64,000 nt of DNA, taken from positions 617,220 to 681,219 of the forward strand of contig NW_005434665.1 in assembly GCF_000315625.1 (NCBI RefSeq), in the 5' to 3' direction. The notes beneath the pieces were generated by a model. It was not told the origin of the DNA, made no database searches, and was given only the letters and a program-made list of their open reading frames with translations. Positions 46,191-56,545 of the stretch are shown here, in pieces (positions within the stretch are counted from its first letter, which is position 1; each line of letters starts with the position of its first letter). Both the position numbers and the translations under genes were made by a program. Source of the DNA: Guillardia theta CCMP2712 (Eukaryota > Cryptophyceae > Pyrenomonadales > Geminigeraceae).

Positions 46191-49100
46191 TTAGGGTTTA
46201 CTCTCTTTCCGCAAGTTTTCTATCCTATCATGCAGGATTTCTAACTTGGACTGTGGAGGACGAAAGTTAGAGACGGGGGTGAGAGCGAGAGCATTACCTG
46301 GCTGTCCCACAGGACGAGTTGATCAATCTTCCATCTTCTGAGCGTCTCCTTGTACCTGCACAACTTGTCATTTTAGTCATGTCACTCAGCATCGCAACTC
46401 ACGAGTCTTCCCTTCTCTTGAGCTCCTTGGCCAGTGCCCTGTCGACGAGCTGTGACTGAGCGGGAAGACCAGGAGGGAGGACGAGAGAGGGGGGAGAATG
46501 AAGCAGTGGAAGTTGAGGAGGACAGGAGAGGGGCGAACAGGAGAGGAACGGGAGACTTCAAATGAGCGACGATCACTCACTTGCATCGAGCTGTCGTGAG
46601 GCGATGGTGATTCTCGGCCATATCACGTGCTATCCGGATGTCTTCCAGGTAGACCGCCGAGCGATTCTGAGCGTCCTGAGCTTGTTGGAGGCTGTCGGCG
46701 TCATGACCGACAGTGCCGTCCTGCGAGCTCCCTTGGATATCCGGTGTGCCCTCGTTCTCCTTCTTGACGCCCTTCTTCACGTGCCCTTGAACCATTCCTA
46801 TCTTATCTGGGCGCAACAAGTCAGTCTGCTGCTGTCATGGAAGTTCTTGCGGTGGACCTTGTAGCGTCTTGAGAACATAATCGATCTGCAGATCTCTCAA
46901 CATCAGCTCGCAACCGTGCAAGGAGCTGGATGGACCTGATTTGCCGTCAGCCCCACGCCCAGCCTCTTGAGCTTCGTGTGCAGGTAATCGATGGGGAACC
47001 TGCGACAAGAGGAACTCACAGCCTGCGACATCCTGGAAACTTCAACAGCTTACAAGGAAAGCATCTTGACCAGGCGGTTCTCTTTCTCCTGCAGTTCCTG
47101 CGAAGCACAACCCGTCAGCTCCCGCAGACCTTGGAGTGCTGAGGGATGATATAGAGTCTGGCCATCGCATTGAGACCTCACCTTCTTTCTATTCTCTTCC
47201 TCCGCAGCTTTTTGTATTCTCCAGCCCCCCATCATATCCATGTCCACTTGGTCGTAATCGTACTCAACCAGCCTTGCGCCCTCTTTCTCCTTCTTCTCCT
47301 TGTGCTGCTCCGCCTCCCCGCTCCTCGACCCGTTGGTTCTCTTTCGCTTCTTGAGCTTGATTGCCAACAACACATGAGGAGGAGCCAATGGAGCATCAAA
47401 ACATCTACACACCCGCTTGTTGGTCTCAGCAGATGCCTCCGACCTCTCGTTCATGGAGATGAACTGAGCTGAAAGCGGCAGATATCGCGAGTTCTGTTCT
47501 AGCATGAGGCCAGCAAACCACCTCTGCACCACCTGACCTGCTCATGCCGAACGCCGGGGGGGAACTTCTGCCAGGCAAACAAGGCCTCCTTGACGCTGAT
47601 CTCAAACCTCTCCATATCGCTCACCTATGACGGCACGAGGATTGGCGTCAAATTCCACAGGAGGGCTGACTTCCTTCACCATCTGATTCATGAATTCTGC
47701 GTGCAGTCCGAAACCCAGCAGGTCCTGAGCCCTGCCGTTAGCCTCCCTCCTTCCTCACACAGAGAAGTCATGTATGCCTCCGCTGGGAGGTCAACCCAGG
47801 CAAACGTGTGATCGCCGAACGTGAAGACCTGGCAGATCGGGGTGAGGGGAAGCGAGAAGGAAGTTTCTTTCACCAGCACGCTGTCTTCGTCGGGCTGCCC
47901 TTCTTCCTCGAGCGTCTGTCGATGCGTCACCTCTGCTGCCCTCCAGCAACCAGCAGCGTGCCACAACTTCGCTTCCTCACCGTCTTGAGATCTTTGGAGC
48001 GAACATGGTCGAGACAAGAAACTTTCGCTGGCCACCATTCGCCCTGAGGGGAGAGATGAGCTCGACTGACAGGTCCATGGCCCATGTCAGACCTTGACGA
48101 ATTGCCACCACACGATGTCTCCGAGGGCAAAGTTGTAGCTCTCACTGACTTCCCTGTCCTCCTCGTTGGCAAGCGAGTAGTTACCCTTGTAGTACATCTC
48201 AGCGATCCTGACATCAGGATCCGGAAGCAAGATGTCTTGCTGATCTCCATCGTCAAAGATAATCCTGCAAGAGATGACCAGGTCTCAGGAAAACATCTCC
48301 CGCTCTCCCTCCCTCACGCTATCCTCACCTCCCTACCTCCCTTCCCCCCTCCCTCCATCTTCCCCTCCCCCCTCCCCAACCCTCCTGTGAACAGCCATCG
48401 ACCTATGATTTCCGCTCTTCTCGAAGAATTGTGACAGCTTCCCCAGATACCAGACCCCATCGTCGAACAAAACCTCCACCTGCTCTCAAGCGTGTGACCA
48501 ACCAAGATGCTGGAGAGAAGAAGCCAAGGGGACCTTCAACCCCAGCCTGAAGAAAACGGCCGGGATGTTTGCATAGTACTGACGAAGAAAGTTTTTAGCC
48601 TTGCTCCAAGGTGTCGGGCAATCAAACCTCTTGCGTCTCTTTCTTCTCGTTCAAGTTCTCGTCTACCTCCTCCTTATCCTCGTTGAGGTTCTCCTCCTCC
48701 TCCATGTCATGTTTGCCCTACAAAAAGAAGGATGTGACCGAACAAGAAAATCCGCCGGAACGAGTGTAAGCACCTGTGCCTCCGGCTCTTCGGCTTCAAT
48801 CATGACGTTCTCACCCGAATCCTCGACTGTCAAAGGCGATCATGGAGGGAAGGGGAAGGGAAGGTGGGAAGGGAAGGGGAAGGGGGAGGGAGAATCGAGA
48901 AATACCATCATCGTCATGCTCCTGGACCGTTGACCTCATCACAAGAAGATTCTTGTCTGTTGTCGACACCCACAACTGTCAAATCAAGTCAACATGGGCT
49001 GATCCATGTTGGGGTCCTCGACCTCCTCCTCGTTGTCTAGGAGCACATGCAGCTGATCGTCTTCGGTGTCGTCAACCATCCCATACAGCAGGCTGAAAGT

Positions 49101-50240
49101 CTCGAACCTGTCGGATTCAAGTCATTTGCATGTGAGCACAACAATCCGCAAACCTGTAAAAACACACGCGCATCCCACAGAGTTCAATCGGGTCCACGTC
49201 GATGCTCATTCCAGAAGAATGCCTGCAAGGTCGTCCGATCAAGATCAAGTCTCCACCTCTTTCCCTCTCTCTTCACCTCTGTAGGTGCAAACTGAAGCTT
49301 TCTTGGAACACGTCGTCAAAGCTCCGAGCAAGGATACACAGAGCCTGAGAACGAGCTCAGCAGCAGGTCCGGGTCACGAAAGGTGAAGGGAGGAGAAGCA
49401 AGGCTGAGTGAATTCTCCACTTACATCAAAGATCGGTCCTTCGTCGCCTGACAGGTCACGTATTGCCCGCCACTTCTGGAGCACTCGATCTCGAAACTCA
49501 AGGATCGTGTCGATTTCAGAAGATGTAAAGGAAAGCCTGTCGGGTATGCCCGGCACTGAGGCCAACAGGTCGACGACTTGCGATCGAAGTGCAGGTTCGA
49601 TCTGTGGGTTCTCAAGATGCTGTTTGAAAGAATTTGCTGCTTCGCAGCTCAACGTCTTAGAGACGGTGTTCCGCATCTGCTCTTTCAAGCTCTGAGACAT
49701 CTGCTCCCTGACTGTCACTCTCGGTTGGCTTGCAGGTGGAGGTTCTTCTTCAGCGCGGGTTGCAGTAGACGGATCTGATTAGAAAACAGTCAAGAATGTT
49801 CATTTTCAAGGTAAGCCCAAGTGCCTGCATGTGCCACGGGTTTGACTGTGCGCAAGATTACTTTCTCAATCATCATAGCAAAATGTGAAAACCTTTGTCT
49901 GCTGAATTCGAGACTCTGTCGCGATTATCAACCTGAGGTATGAGATCACTAAGCACATTGCGGACTATGTATATTCCAAACCTTGTTCTCTTTGCTTTCT
50001 TCGATTTGCTTCTTGACGCCTTGACTGCTAGCGTCTTTCATGGCTGAGAACGATGATCAAAGAGTTTTCAACCTTATTCTCGAACTGTCACTTGGCGTCT
50101 CAGATCGAGCCTTCCTCGTTCTAAGTTTCTTCCTGATATCGTTGTTCTGCTCATCCTCCACAGGATTTTCTTCACCTCTGGAAGCTGCCGTGTGCTTTCC
50201 TCCAGAATTCTTTTCATGATCAAGAGTAGAATTTCACATT
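46191..50240 (-). CDS. PWWP-domain chromatin-associated protein, multi-exon
   Basis: C-terminal exons are firm: KELKRRED joins KIDQLVLWDSQ and then SKLEILHDRIENLRKESKP with a stop at 46191 (donor GTAATG, acceptor TCCACAG), a coiled-coil tail. Near 48120-47780 the spliced frame reads ALGDIVWWQFVK joined to GEWWPAKV and later VFTFGDHTFAWVDLP, the hallmarks of a PWWP domain that binds methylated histones and DNA. Just upstream, VEVLFDDGVWYLGKL and IIFDDGDQQDILLPD look like a Tudor-type barrel (48240-48480). Further upstream are an acidic region, a helical block at 49374-49718 (RDRVLQKWRAI) that faintly recalls a TFIIS N-terminal or LW-type bundle, and basic exons with RKKLRTRKARSE. Nuclear function is inferred. 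Several middle exons (46580-47530) and the 5' end are unsolved; the gene may start at the Met near 50045 or further upstream. Confidence 0.65.
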
Positions 50241-51365
50241 CAGCAATCACTATCTATGACAGCATGACAAACTACCTGATGTTGGTTGACGGGCACGATG
50301 ACGTCAGCATAGATTATCGCTTTGTGCTCGGCTAATTTGCTTTGACTTTGTGAATCGATCTTCTCTGACCCTCCACATTTCTCTATCTCTTTGGCATAGA
50401 CAGCGAAAATTTCTTGGATTTGGCGAGAAACCTGAACAATCACCGCTCAGTCAATTGCGAGATCAAAGAGTGCCAACAGAACTGTATACCATCATCCAAT
50501 GGCCGCAATTTAGCATCCAAATGATTTCAGAATCATACGAATCATCTTCTCTGCTAATCTCAACAACTGAAACAAATCTCTTCTCTGGAGTTTGGCTGCT
50601 GAAGTGCAAACCAGCCATAGACAACAGCCCGCTGACGAGCACTGTCAAGACGACCAACATAAGATGTTGCATCATGCACCGATGATAGATGAAGAATCCG
50701 GAGAATTCGCTCATCTCCTCTTGAGGTCCAGCAACACCTGCACCGAGTGAGAATAACGATATACCAAGGCGAAGCTGTAGACCAATGGTGAGGGTCGCAA
50801 GCTTGTTAGAGCTTCCCGCACTAGAGCGAACTGCTTGCTTCGCTATTGGCGCTTGATGGATTTCGAAGGTGTGCGGTTGCTTCATAAAGGGCAGCAGACT
50901 TCTTCTGCAGGGATGATCGATGAGATTCAGAGAGAAATCAAAGAAACAACCTCCTGATCCTGCTTGACATCAATTTCAGTTCGCACGTCCTCGTCTTGAA
51001 TTGGAGCTCAAGGAATGTCTTGACGGACAGCCCTCTTGACGCTGACTTCCACGGAATGCACTTGGGCGAAGCCTCAGACTGCACTTGAAAGCAAGCGCCT
51101 TCCTCTTGTCCATCTGGCTTCCTACAGGAGCCGAGGAATCTCTGGATGAATCGAGTGAGTTGGACAAGTTGTCAAGACATGGAAAGATTCCATCCAACGC
51201 AAGAGCCTTACCTGGTTCTCGACATTGCCTGAATAATGAATTTTCCCCTCATCCTTTCCATTGTCATCAGACGCAGGAAGTTATAACATTGGGTATTTAC
51301 CTCTCCCAGCACGTCAAAATGCAAGTGCCCATCAGTTTTCCATTCGCCGATCAGATCTGCGATGT
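50240..51365 (-). CDS. Unresolved coding segment with a predicted membrane helix
   Basis: Several minus-strand stretches look coding but could not be joined with confidence: VSRQIQEIFAVYAKEIEKC (about 50300-50440, coiled coil), a strongly hydrophobic helix LMLVVLTVLVSGLLSMAGL (about 50600-50660) preceded by EEMSEFSGFF after a good acceptor, and a basic start (MRGKFIIQAMSRTR, about 51220-51260). They may be one small membrane-anchored protein, or the 5' part of the PWWP gene. If the hydrophobic helix is real, a fusion to a nuclear PWWP protein is unlikely, so I favour a separate gene. Confidence 0.35.
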
Positions 51366-51369
51366 GATG

Positions 51370-52351
51370 TCACGGAAGTGAAGGTATCTTCTTGAGAAGC
51401 ATGATGAACCAGTTGATGGATCTTTGATAGGGTTGCCCCCAGCCTCCTTCATAATCTTCCCTGTAACAACCCCATTGCGCCTGAAAGAAGAAAAGACAAC
51501 TCAGAATACGATCTAACGTCGTTGGACGCCCCGCACCCCAGAAGCAAGCACATGTCTTGGAGGGATTTGTCTGAATGATCTTCACCTTTCTGTAGAAGAA
51601 TCTGCCCCTGTTCGCACAATCAAACTCAAAAAAGTACAAACAGCATGCGTACTTGTTGCAGATTCCAAGGTTTTGTATATGACAAGTCACTTTGACTCGT
51701 TTCTACTTGCAAACACTTCAAGAAATCCTCCGATTGCTCCTCTGACATCTCCTGCGATCGGTGCAAATAGAAGACAACTCCATCGTAGGTCAGCAGGTCC
51801 AAACATGCTTTCACCAACTCCGGGTCTGTGAGCAACCCTCAGTCAACACTCCCAACATCGTCTGAGCTCACTCTGACAGCGATCTTGTAGACCTGCACTC
51901 CCCTCCACCTCTGCGAGATTCCACCCAGTCACCCCCCCGGTGATCTGTTGAAATCGAACTTTCCCTTGCACCCTCACGCCAACAGAGCAATTCGGAGACA
52001 GGCTCTTTATGGCTCCTAGGAGGTTCGATGTTTCCACGCTCGTGTCTCCTCCTCTTGCTGGGATCGAGACTCGTCGAACTCGCTGAATCTCTTCCCAGTC
52101 TGTCCACTGGAAGTCCTCGCATTCCCCTCTCACGATCAGTCCCTCGACGCTTCCCTCTCCTCCCCGTGTGACATCGATGTTGACCGATCTTGCCTTGCCC
52201 CTGCACATCGCTGGCAAACGCACATCATGTCATGCGGCTCAAGAAGAGTGGGGAGGAAGAGGAGGGAGAGATGTGGGGGTGGGGCGGGAGCAGCTGTCTG
52301 ACCTGCGAGCACCATGTCGGCAAGGGCGACTAGAGCATCTGCAGAGGGCAT
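51370..52351 (-). CDS. Orphan protein of 253 aa
   Basis: Model: 52303-52351, 51872-52210, 51653-51825, 51518-51607, 51370-51480; introns 92, 46, 45 and 37 nt, all phases close. The protein begins MPSADALVALADMVLA. Residues 17-130 are beta-rich with NIDVTRGGEG, VEGLIVRGEC and WNLAEVEGSAGL. A helical segment PELVKACLDLLTYDGVVFYL recalls a winged-helix lobe. The C-terminus contains EDYEGGWGQPYQRSINWF. No signal, membrane segment, cysteine cluster or known catalytic motif is visible, and I recognise no family. It is divergent from the RING gene with 367 bp between starts. Confidence 0.65.
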
Positions 52352-52718
52352 GGCAACGAGCCTCTAGCTTGTTAGACAGGGAAAGCCAGGGAAGCGGCGT
52401 CCTTCACTGGGCCCGCCTCTGCTAGTATCTACTGCCCCAAAGATTGGAGTGGGGATAGCAAAAGACCCTATAATTATTTCACTGCCCTTGAGATTTCGCC
52501 TTCCCCAACTCAATGGTCTTGGTCACCCGTGGCAGTCAAGAAGACGCGGGTTGCTGAGCGAGTCTGACTGTCGCGCTTTCCCTCCTCCTCCTCCTCTTGA
52601 CTTCTTCGTTCCTTACTCCTCGCCCTCCTTCCGGTCACCCTCCTCCTATTCCTTCTCGCCCTGCGCCTCACTACTTCATCCTCTCCCCCTCCCACCGAAG
52701 TCTTTCCTCCACTCTGCG

Positions 52719-53862
52719 ATGGACCAAGACTTGACACCAGCAGAGATTCTTCGGAGGAAGAAGGAAGCATACTTCTCCCAGCGCCTAGTAGAACAGCAAC
52801 GGCAGCTTGCTCGCAATGATGATGTCACATCGTCAACGGGGGAGGCCGGCGCAGGTTCGCTCTTATTCGCTTCTTCCTGATCCCATACCCTCCATCCCCA
52901 TATTCTTCATCTCAGCTCAACTGATCACTGCATGTAGCCTCTTCTGTCTCAGATGAGAACGTATTGGAGCAAATCACTGCAAGGATAACCAGCAAGCTCA
53001 AGGATGAGCTGAAGAAAGAAGTGATTGATCTCGCGTTCCTGTGAAACATATCATGACTCTTCACTTGCAGCTTGCCAAGGAGGAGAAGGAGATAAGCCAA
53101 CAGAAAGATCGGCAGCAGGGTGAGATGGAATGTTTCTTGGCCGGCGAACTGGAGCAAGCAACATGCCCCATCTGCTATGAGCTTATGAAGGCCCCAAAGA
53201 ACACTCCAACCCTTCTGTTTCCTTGTGGACATACTTTTTGCATTCAGTGCTTAAATTCTCACATCAAGCTCAACAGCAGAGGAACTTGTCCATATTGTCG
53301 CGTGAAGATTCAGAACCAGGCTCCAAACCTTCAGCTACAACAGCTCATCGACGGTTTTGCTGGAAGGAAAGATGAAATCATCAAGAAGGTGGAGAAAGTA
53401 ACCCGAGATGCTGCGGATGCTGCGGAATCCAGGAACTCCTTTTCGTTAAGAAACGTATCCTCATCGGACAGGGAGCAACTGGAAGACTACAGGCGAGAAT
53501 GGCGGACTGTATCCATGCGTTTCCGCATATACGCGAATGAAGCGAACGATTGCGATTCAGAAATCAAGGACATGGAGTCAAAGCTGCAAGCGACAAGAAT
53601 AGTGAGGAAGCATCTGCACGGTGAGCTGGAAGACGCTTTCAAACGGATGCAGAAACTGCAGGAGGAAATCGACTTCATTGAATCACAGCTACAACAGCAG
53701 AAAGAGAAAGAGAAAGATCTGGATGCAGAGATCGTGGCTAAAAGGAAGAGGATGAATTTAGTCAACGCGACGAAGGAATCGCTGGAGATGGAGAGGGCGA
53801 AAATTCGTCTCCTCGTAGAGCACAGCATTCCCGGCAATGTCGATGCTTTTCTTGAGAGCTGA
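52719..53862 (+). CDS. RING-finger E3 ubiquitin ligase candidate with coiled coil
   Basis: Model: 52719-52854, 52938-53020, 53071-53862; introns 83 and 50 nt, phases close, 336 residues. The N-terminus is charged and helical (AEILRRKKEAYFSQRLVEQ). A C3HC4 RING follows at about residues 100-145: CPICYEL, CGHTFCIQC and CPYC are all present, so both zinc sites look complete. After it come about 150 residues of coiled coil (EEIDFIESQLQQQKEKEK). The layout resembles TRIM-like or RNF-type E3 ligases without a B-box. E2 binding and ubiquitin transfer are expected from the RING; substrate unknown. Its stop lies 2 bp from the stop of the opposite-strand gene. Confidence 0.85.
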
Positions 53863-53864
53863 TG

Positions 53865-55084
53865 CTACAATGCATCGTCCCTGGGGCTTTCCAATTCCTC
53901 TGTCACGAACTTGACGTAATCTATCTTCCCTTCTGTTCCAGCCTCTTCGATTAACTTTGCTGCTCGTGGTGTCATCCATGGGGATTCTTTCGGCTCCATC
54001 GGCATCTCCTCCTCCAGCCTTCCTATCACGGTCTTGAATGCATCACCGACGAGAACTCCTGTACCTGATGATGTGGTTCAAAAAGAAGTTTGGCAACGAG
54101 TTCCACAAGAACCTTCTTCGTCCATGGCACGAAAGTATTGTACGAAGTAACTGATGCAGGCTTTCTTTACCTCAGCCTGTTCATCTTCGATGTTCTTCAG
54201 GCAGCATTAGGATCTTATTGTGCAAGAAAGCTTAGATAGTCGTGTCACCTTACAAATATATGCCACGTCGTCCTCCGTGAGCTTCGAGTCGTCTCCTCCA
54301 AAGAATCCTTCAATCTGTTAAACGAAATCATTCGTGCTCATGACTAGTGTTGCTCGAGTCAGGATGACAATGAAAGCAAGAATGAGAGAAAAACGGACTA
54401 TGGTGAGACTGAATTGCACATGACATGTACGCCCGAGTCGGTAGTGAGACAGAAGATCAAAGAATCATAGATAAAGATCCAGATGTGCTAACAAACAACA
54501 AGGCGATCGCGTTCGTCATACCCCAGTCCCAGCAGGCAACGTGTGTGGTTGGATGAAGTATCCTGGCCCCTTGGCGTTGGATGATCCCTCCGCCTCAGGC
54601 TCGATCGGCTGAGGTATTCCCTTCTCATCCAGCTCGTATCCAGGGCCTGCAGGAGGGATCAACGACCCTTAGCTAACCCTGGGCATGCTCAAAATCCCTC
54701 ACCACACATCTTCTTGACGTGGTCAAGCGCTTCTTCTGATAAGATTGTGTTCAAAGCGATACAGTTGTTCGCGTCTTTCAACTGGAGGTGTCGGGTCACC
54801 CGTGCGTAAGGGACTCATAGGTTGAACAACACCTGAGCTTCTCGGTCCTTCTCGATCTGTGTTATCCCCTCCGAGCTCGATAGTGAGACTTGCGATGGCT
54901 CGAACGACGGCTCTGCCGACACTCTGACCTTAGCACCCCCCACGTAACCACACGGGTAGATGGTGTTTCCCTGCGCATCTTGTATGGTGACCTTGTTCTC
55001 TCCCTTGATGATATTGGACTGCAACCGACAACATGTCAGTGATACTCCTTCCATCCCATCCTCCTCTCCCTGCCATCTCACCAT
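53865..55084 (-). CDS. EF-hand-like (calmodulin-fold, apparently Ca-independent) protein
   Basis: Model: 55082-55084, 54833-55018, 54703-54781, 54522-54646, 54249-54314, 54113-54194, 53865-54064; all phases close, 246 residues. Exon 1 contributes only the start codon, with the donor GTGAGA directly after ATG. The N-terminal half is not recognised (SNIIKGENKVTIQDAQGN, later a GPGYELDEKGIPQP segment). The C-terminal half looks like paired EF-hands: FFGGDDSKLTEDDVAYIC, YFVQYFRAMDEEGTGVLV, DAFKTVIGRLEEEM and LIEEAGTEGKIDYVKFV. Calcium-ligand positions are largely replaced, so Ca binding is doubtful. It could be a flagellar or cytoskeletal light-chain-type subunit, but that is inference from fold only. 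Confidence 0.7.
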
Positions 55085-55089
55085 GACAG

Positions 55090-55786
55090 CGGCGTCAACT
55101 GCCCAACTTTTCGTTTACTCAAACTTTTCAAGGGCCTACCCCGGCAGCATCTAACTCAAACAAGACACTGAAAGGTGGGAAGAGGAGCTACTAGTACTGG
55201 TTTTGCTGTCTTCCACCACTAGGCTCTGAGGCGGGGCTGCAGCGAACTTGTGGCGTCGTCAGGAGGGAGGGGTGGAGGAGAACTTGTCGGGTGAGAGAAT
55301 CGGCTGACTCAGTGAGGTGAGAGGTGACAGCTCGAATCAGAAGAGGAGCCTGACTCATAACTCCCGCCGTGAAATCATTGAATCGAACTCACTTCTCTCG
55401 AGATGTTGGACAAGCAGTTGCACTGGCTAGTTTTCAAGCTTGCACTACCTCTCAAAACTCTGCCTGCCTGCCCATGTGTTCTCATGCTGACGCTCAGCAA
55501 GATGTGAATTTGGAGCAAAGTTAAAGATAAAGAGCGAAATAGAATGACCACGAACGATAGATTTCAACGTAAAAGTCACATTGAAATGTTTCGGTGAGAT
55601 CAGGAACCTTGTAACAAGCAGTCTTCAAGCATGCGTAAACCTTGTGCAGCAAAATCTTGTCTCTCATGACTTGTTACCAGAACATTTCTACCTCATCAGG
55701 GCAATAAAGCATCGAAGGAAGCACTTTCAATCAACATCAAACTTGGCCCAACATTTTACAGTCTTCCGTGTTCGGATGTTGTCAGA
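55090..55786. other. Intergenic stretch, nothing convincing
   Basis: About 700 bp upstream of the EF-hand-like gene and downstream of the next minus-strand gene. Moderately AT-rich toward 55500-55780. One short plus-strand frame (55581-55790) has no motif. No repeat or RNA gene seen. Confidence 0.5.
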
Positions 55787-56035
55787 TTAGGTCTGGCGAT
55801 AATCATCTCCATTGCGGGTGCGGCCACCATCAGCATTGCCGATGAATCCATGGGAAGGATGCCACTCCTGACAAGTACAGCAAACGTCACAAGTTCAAAA
55901 CACACAATTATGAGAAATTACTGTTCCCCAGTAATCATGGCCAGAGCCTTGGCCATCCCAGGTGCCATCCTGGTTCCAGTTGGGGGAATCCCACATACCA
56001 ACGAGCTTCTGGGTGATAAAGTATGAAGGGCGCAT
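55787..56035 (-). CDS. Small Trp/Asp/Gly-rich protein, at least 64 aa
   Basis: Two exons join in phase: 55922-56035 and 55787-55867 (intron 54 nt, donor GTAATT, acceptor CTTGTCAG). The product reads MRPSYFITQKLVGMW, then NWNQDGTWDGQGSGHD and, after the intron, EWHPSHGFIGNADGG, ending DDYRQT. The upstream frame remains open for a few codons and ends near a possible acceptor (TTGTTTTAAG), so ATG 56035 may be internal and a 5' exon could lie between 56050 and 56450. No known family. Composition is unusual but repeat-free, which argues for a real protein. Confidence 0.45.
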
Positions 56036-56474
56036 CTTAAAACAACATGTCAGCTGGATGCTTCCAGTCCCGCCCTTTCTTCTTTGCTTCAGCTTCCGAC
56101 TAACTCCTATCTTCGCACAAATGCAGGATTGCGCACAGTTGAAGAAAATTCATACACCATGCAGAGAAGAAGAATGGCACAGAGACAACAACGAAGGGCA
56201 CTGCTGCAAACTCACAGGACGCATCCTTGAGACTAGAGATCTATCTACCATACTTGACTGCTACACAATGAGGCCACGGCGACTTGGAAGCTCTCAACAT
56301 TCCTTCTGGATCATCCCAACACTCAGAAAATGTGCTGACAGCAAAGCCATATTCGCTGCCAGCAAAGCATGATACTCGCTCCTATCCTGCCCTGCATCTG
56401 CTACTCGTCAGTCATTGCAGCCGAAGCGCCATGCCTCTTCAACATTCTTGAACGGGCCCGCCCCACAGTAAAAG

Positions 56475-56531
56475 ATCCGTGAGAATCCGGGAGTATCCGT
56501 GAGTATCCGTGAGTATCCGTGAGTATCCGTG
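56475..56531. repeat. 10-bp tandem repeat GAGTATCCGT
   Basis: Four perfect units of GAGTATCCGT, preceded by a degenerate one (GAGAATCCGG), lie 15-70 bp upstream of the start codon of the RRM gene. It occupies the presumed 5' untranslated or core-promoter region. Confidence 0.9.
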
Positions 56532-56545
56532 GGAGCGCATGTGCC

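Noticed and set aside
46185-46205. Telomere-like TAAACCCTAACC
   Set aside because: A single unit that coincides with the last codons and stop of the PWWP gene; not an array.
56475-56531. CRISPR-like short repeats
   Set aside because: Directly adjacent 10-mers without spacers in a eukaryotic 5' region: a simple tandem repeat.
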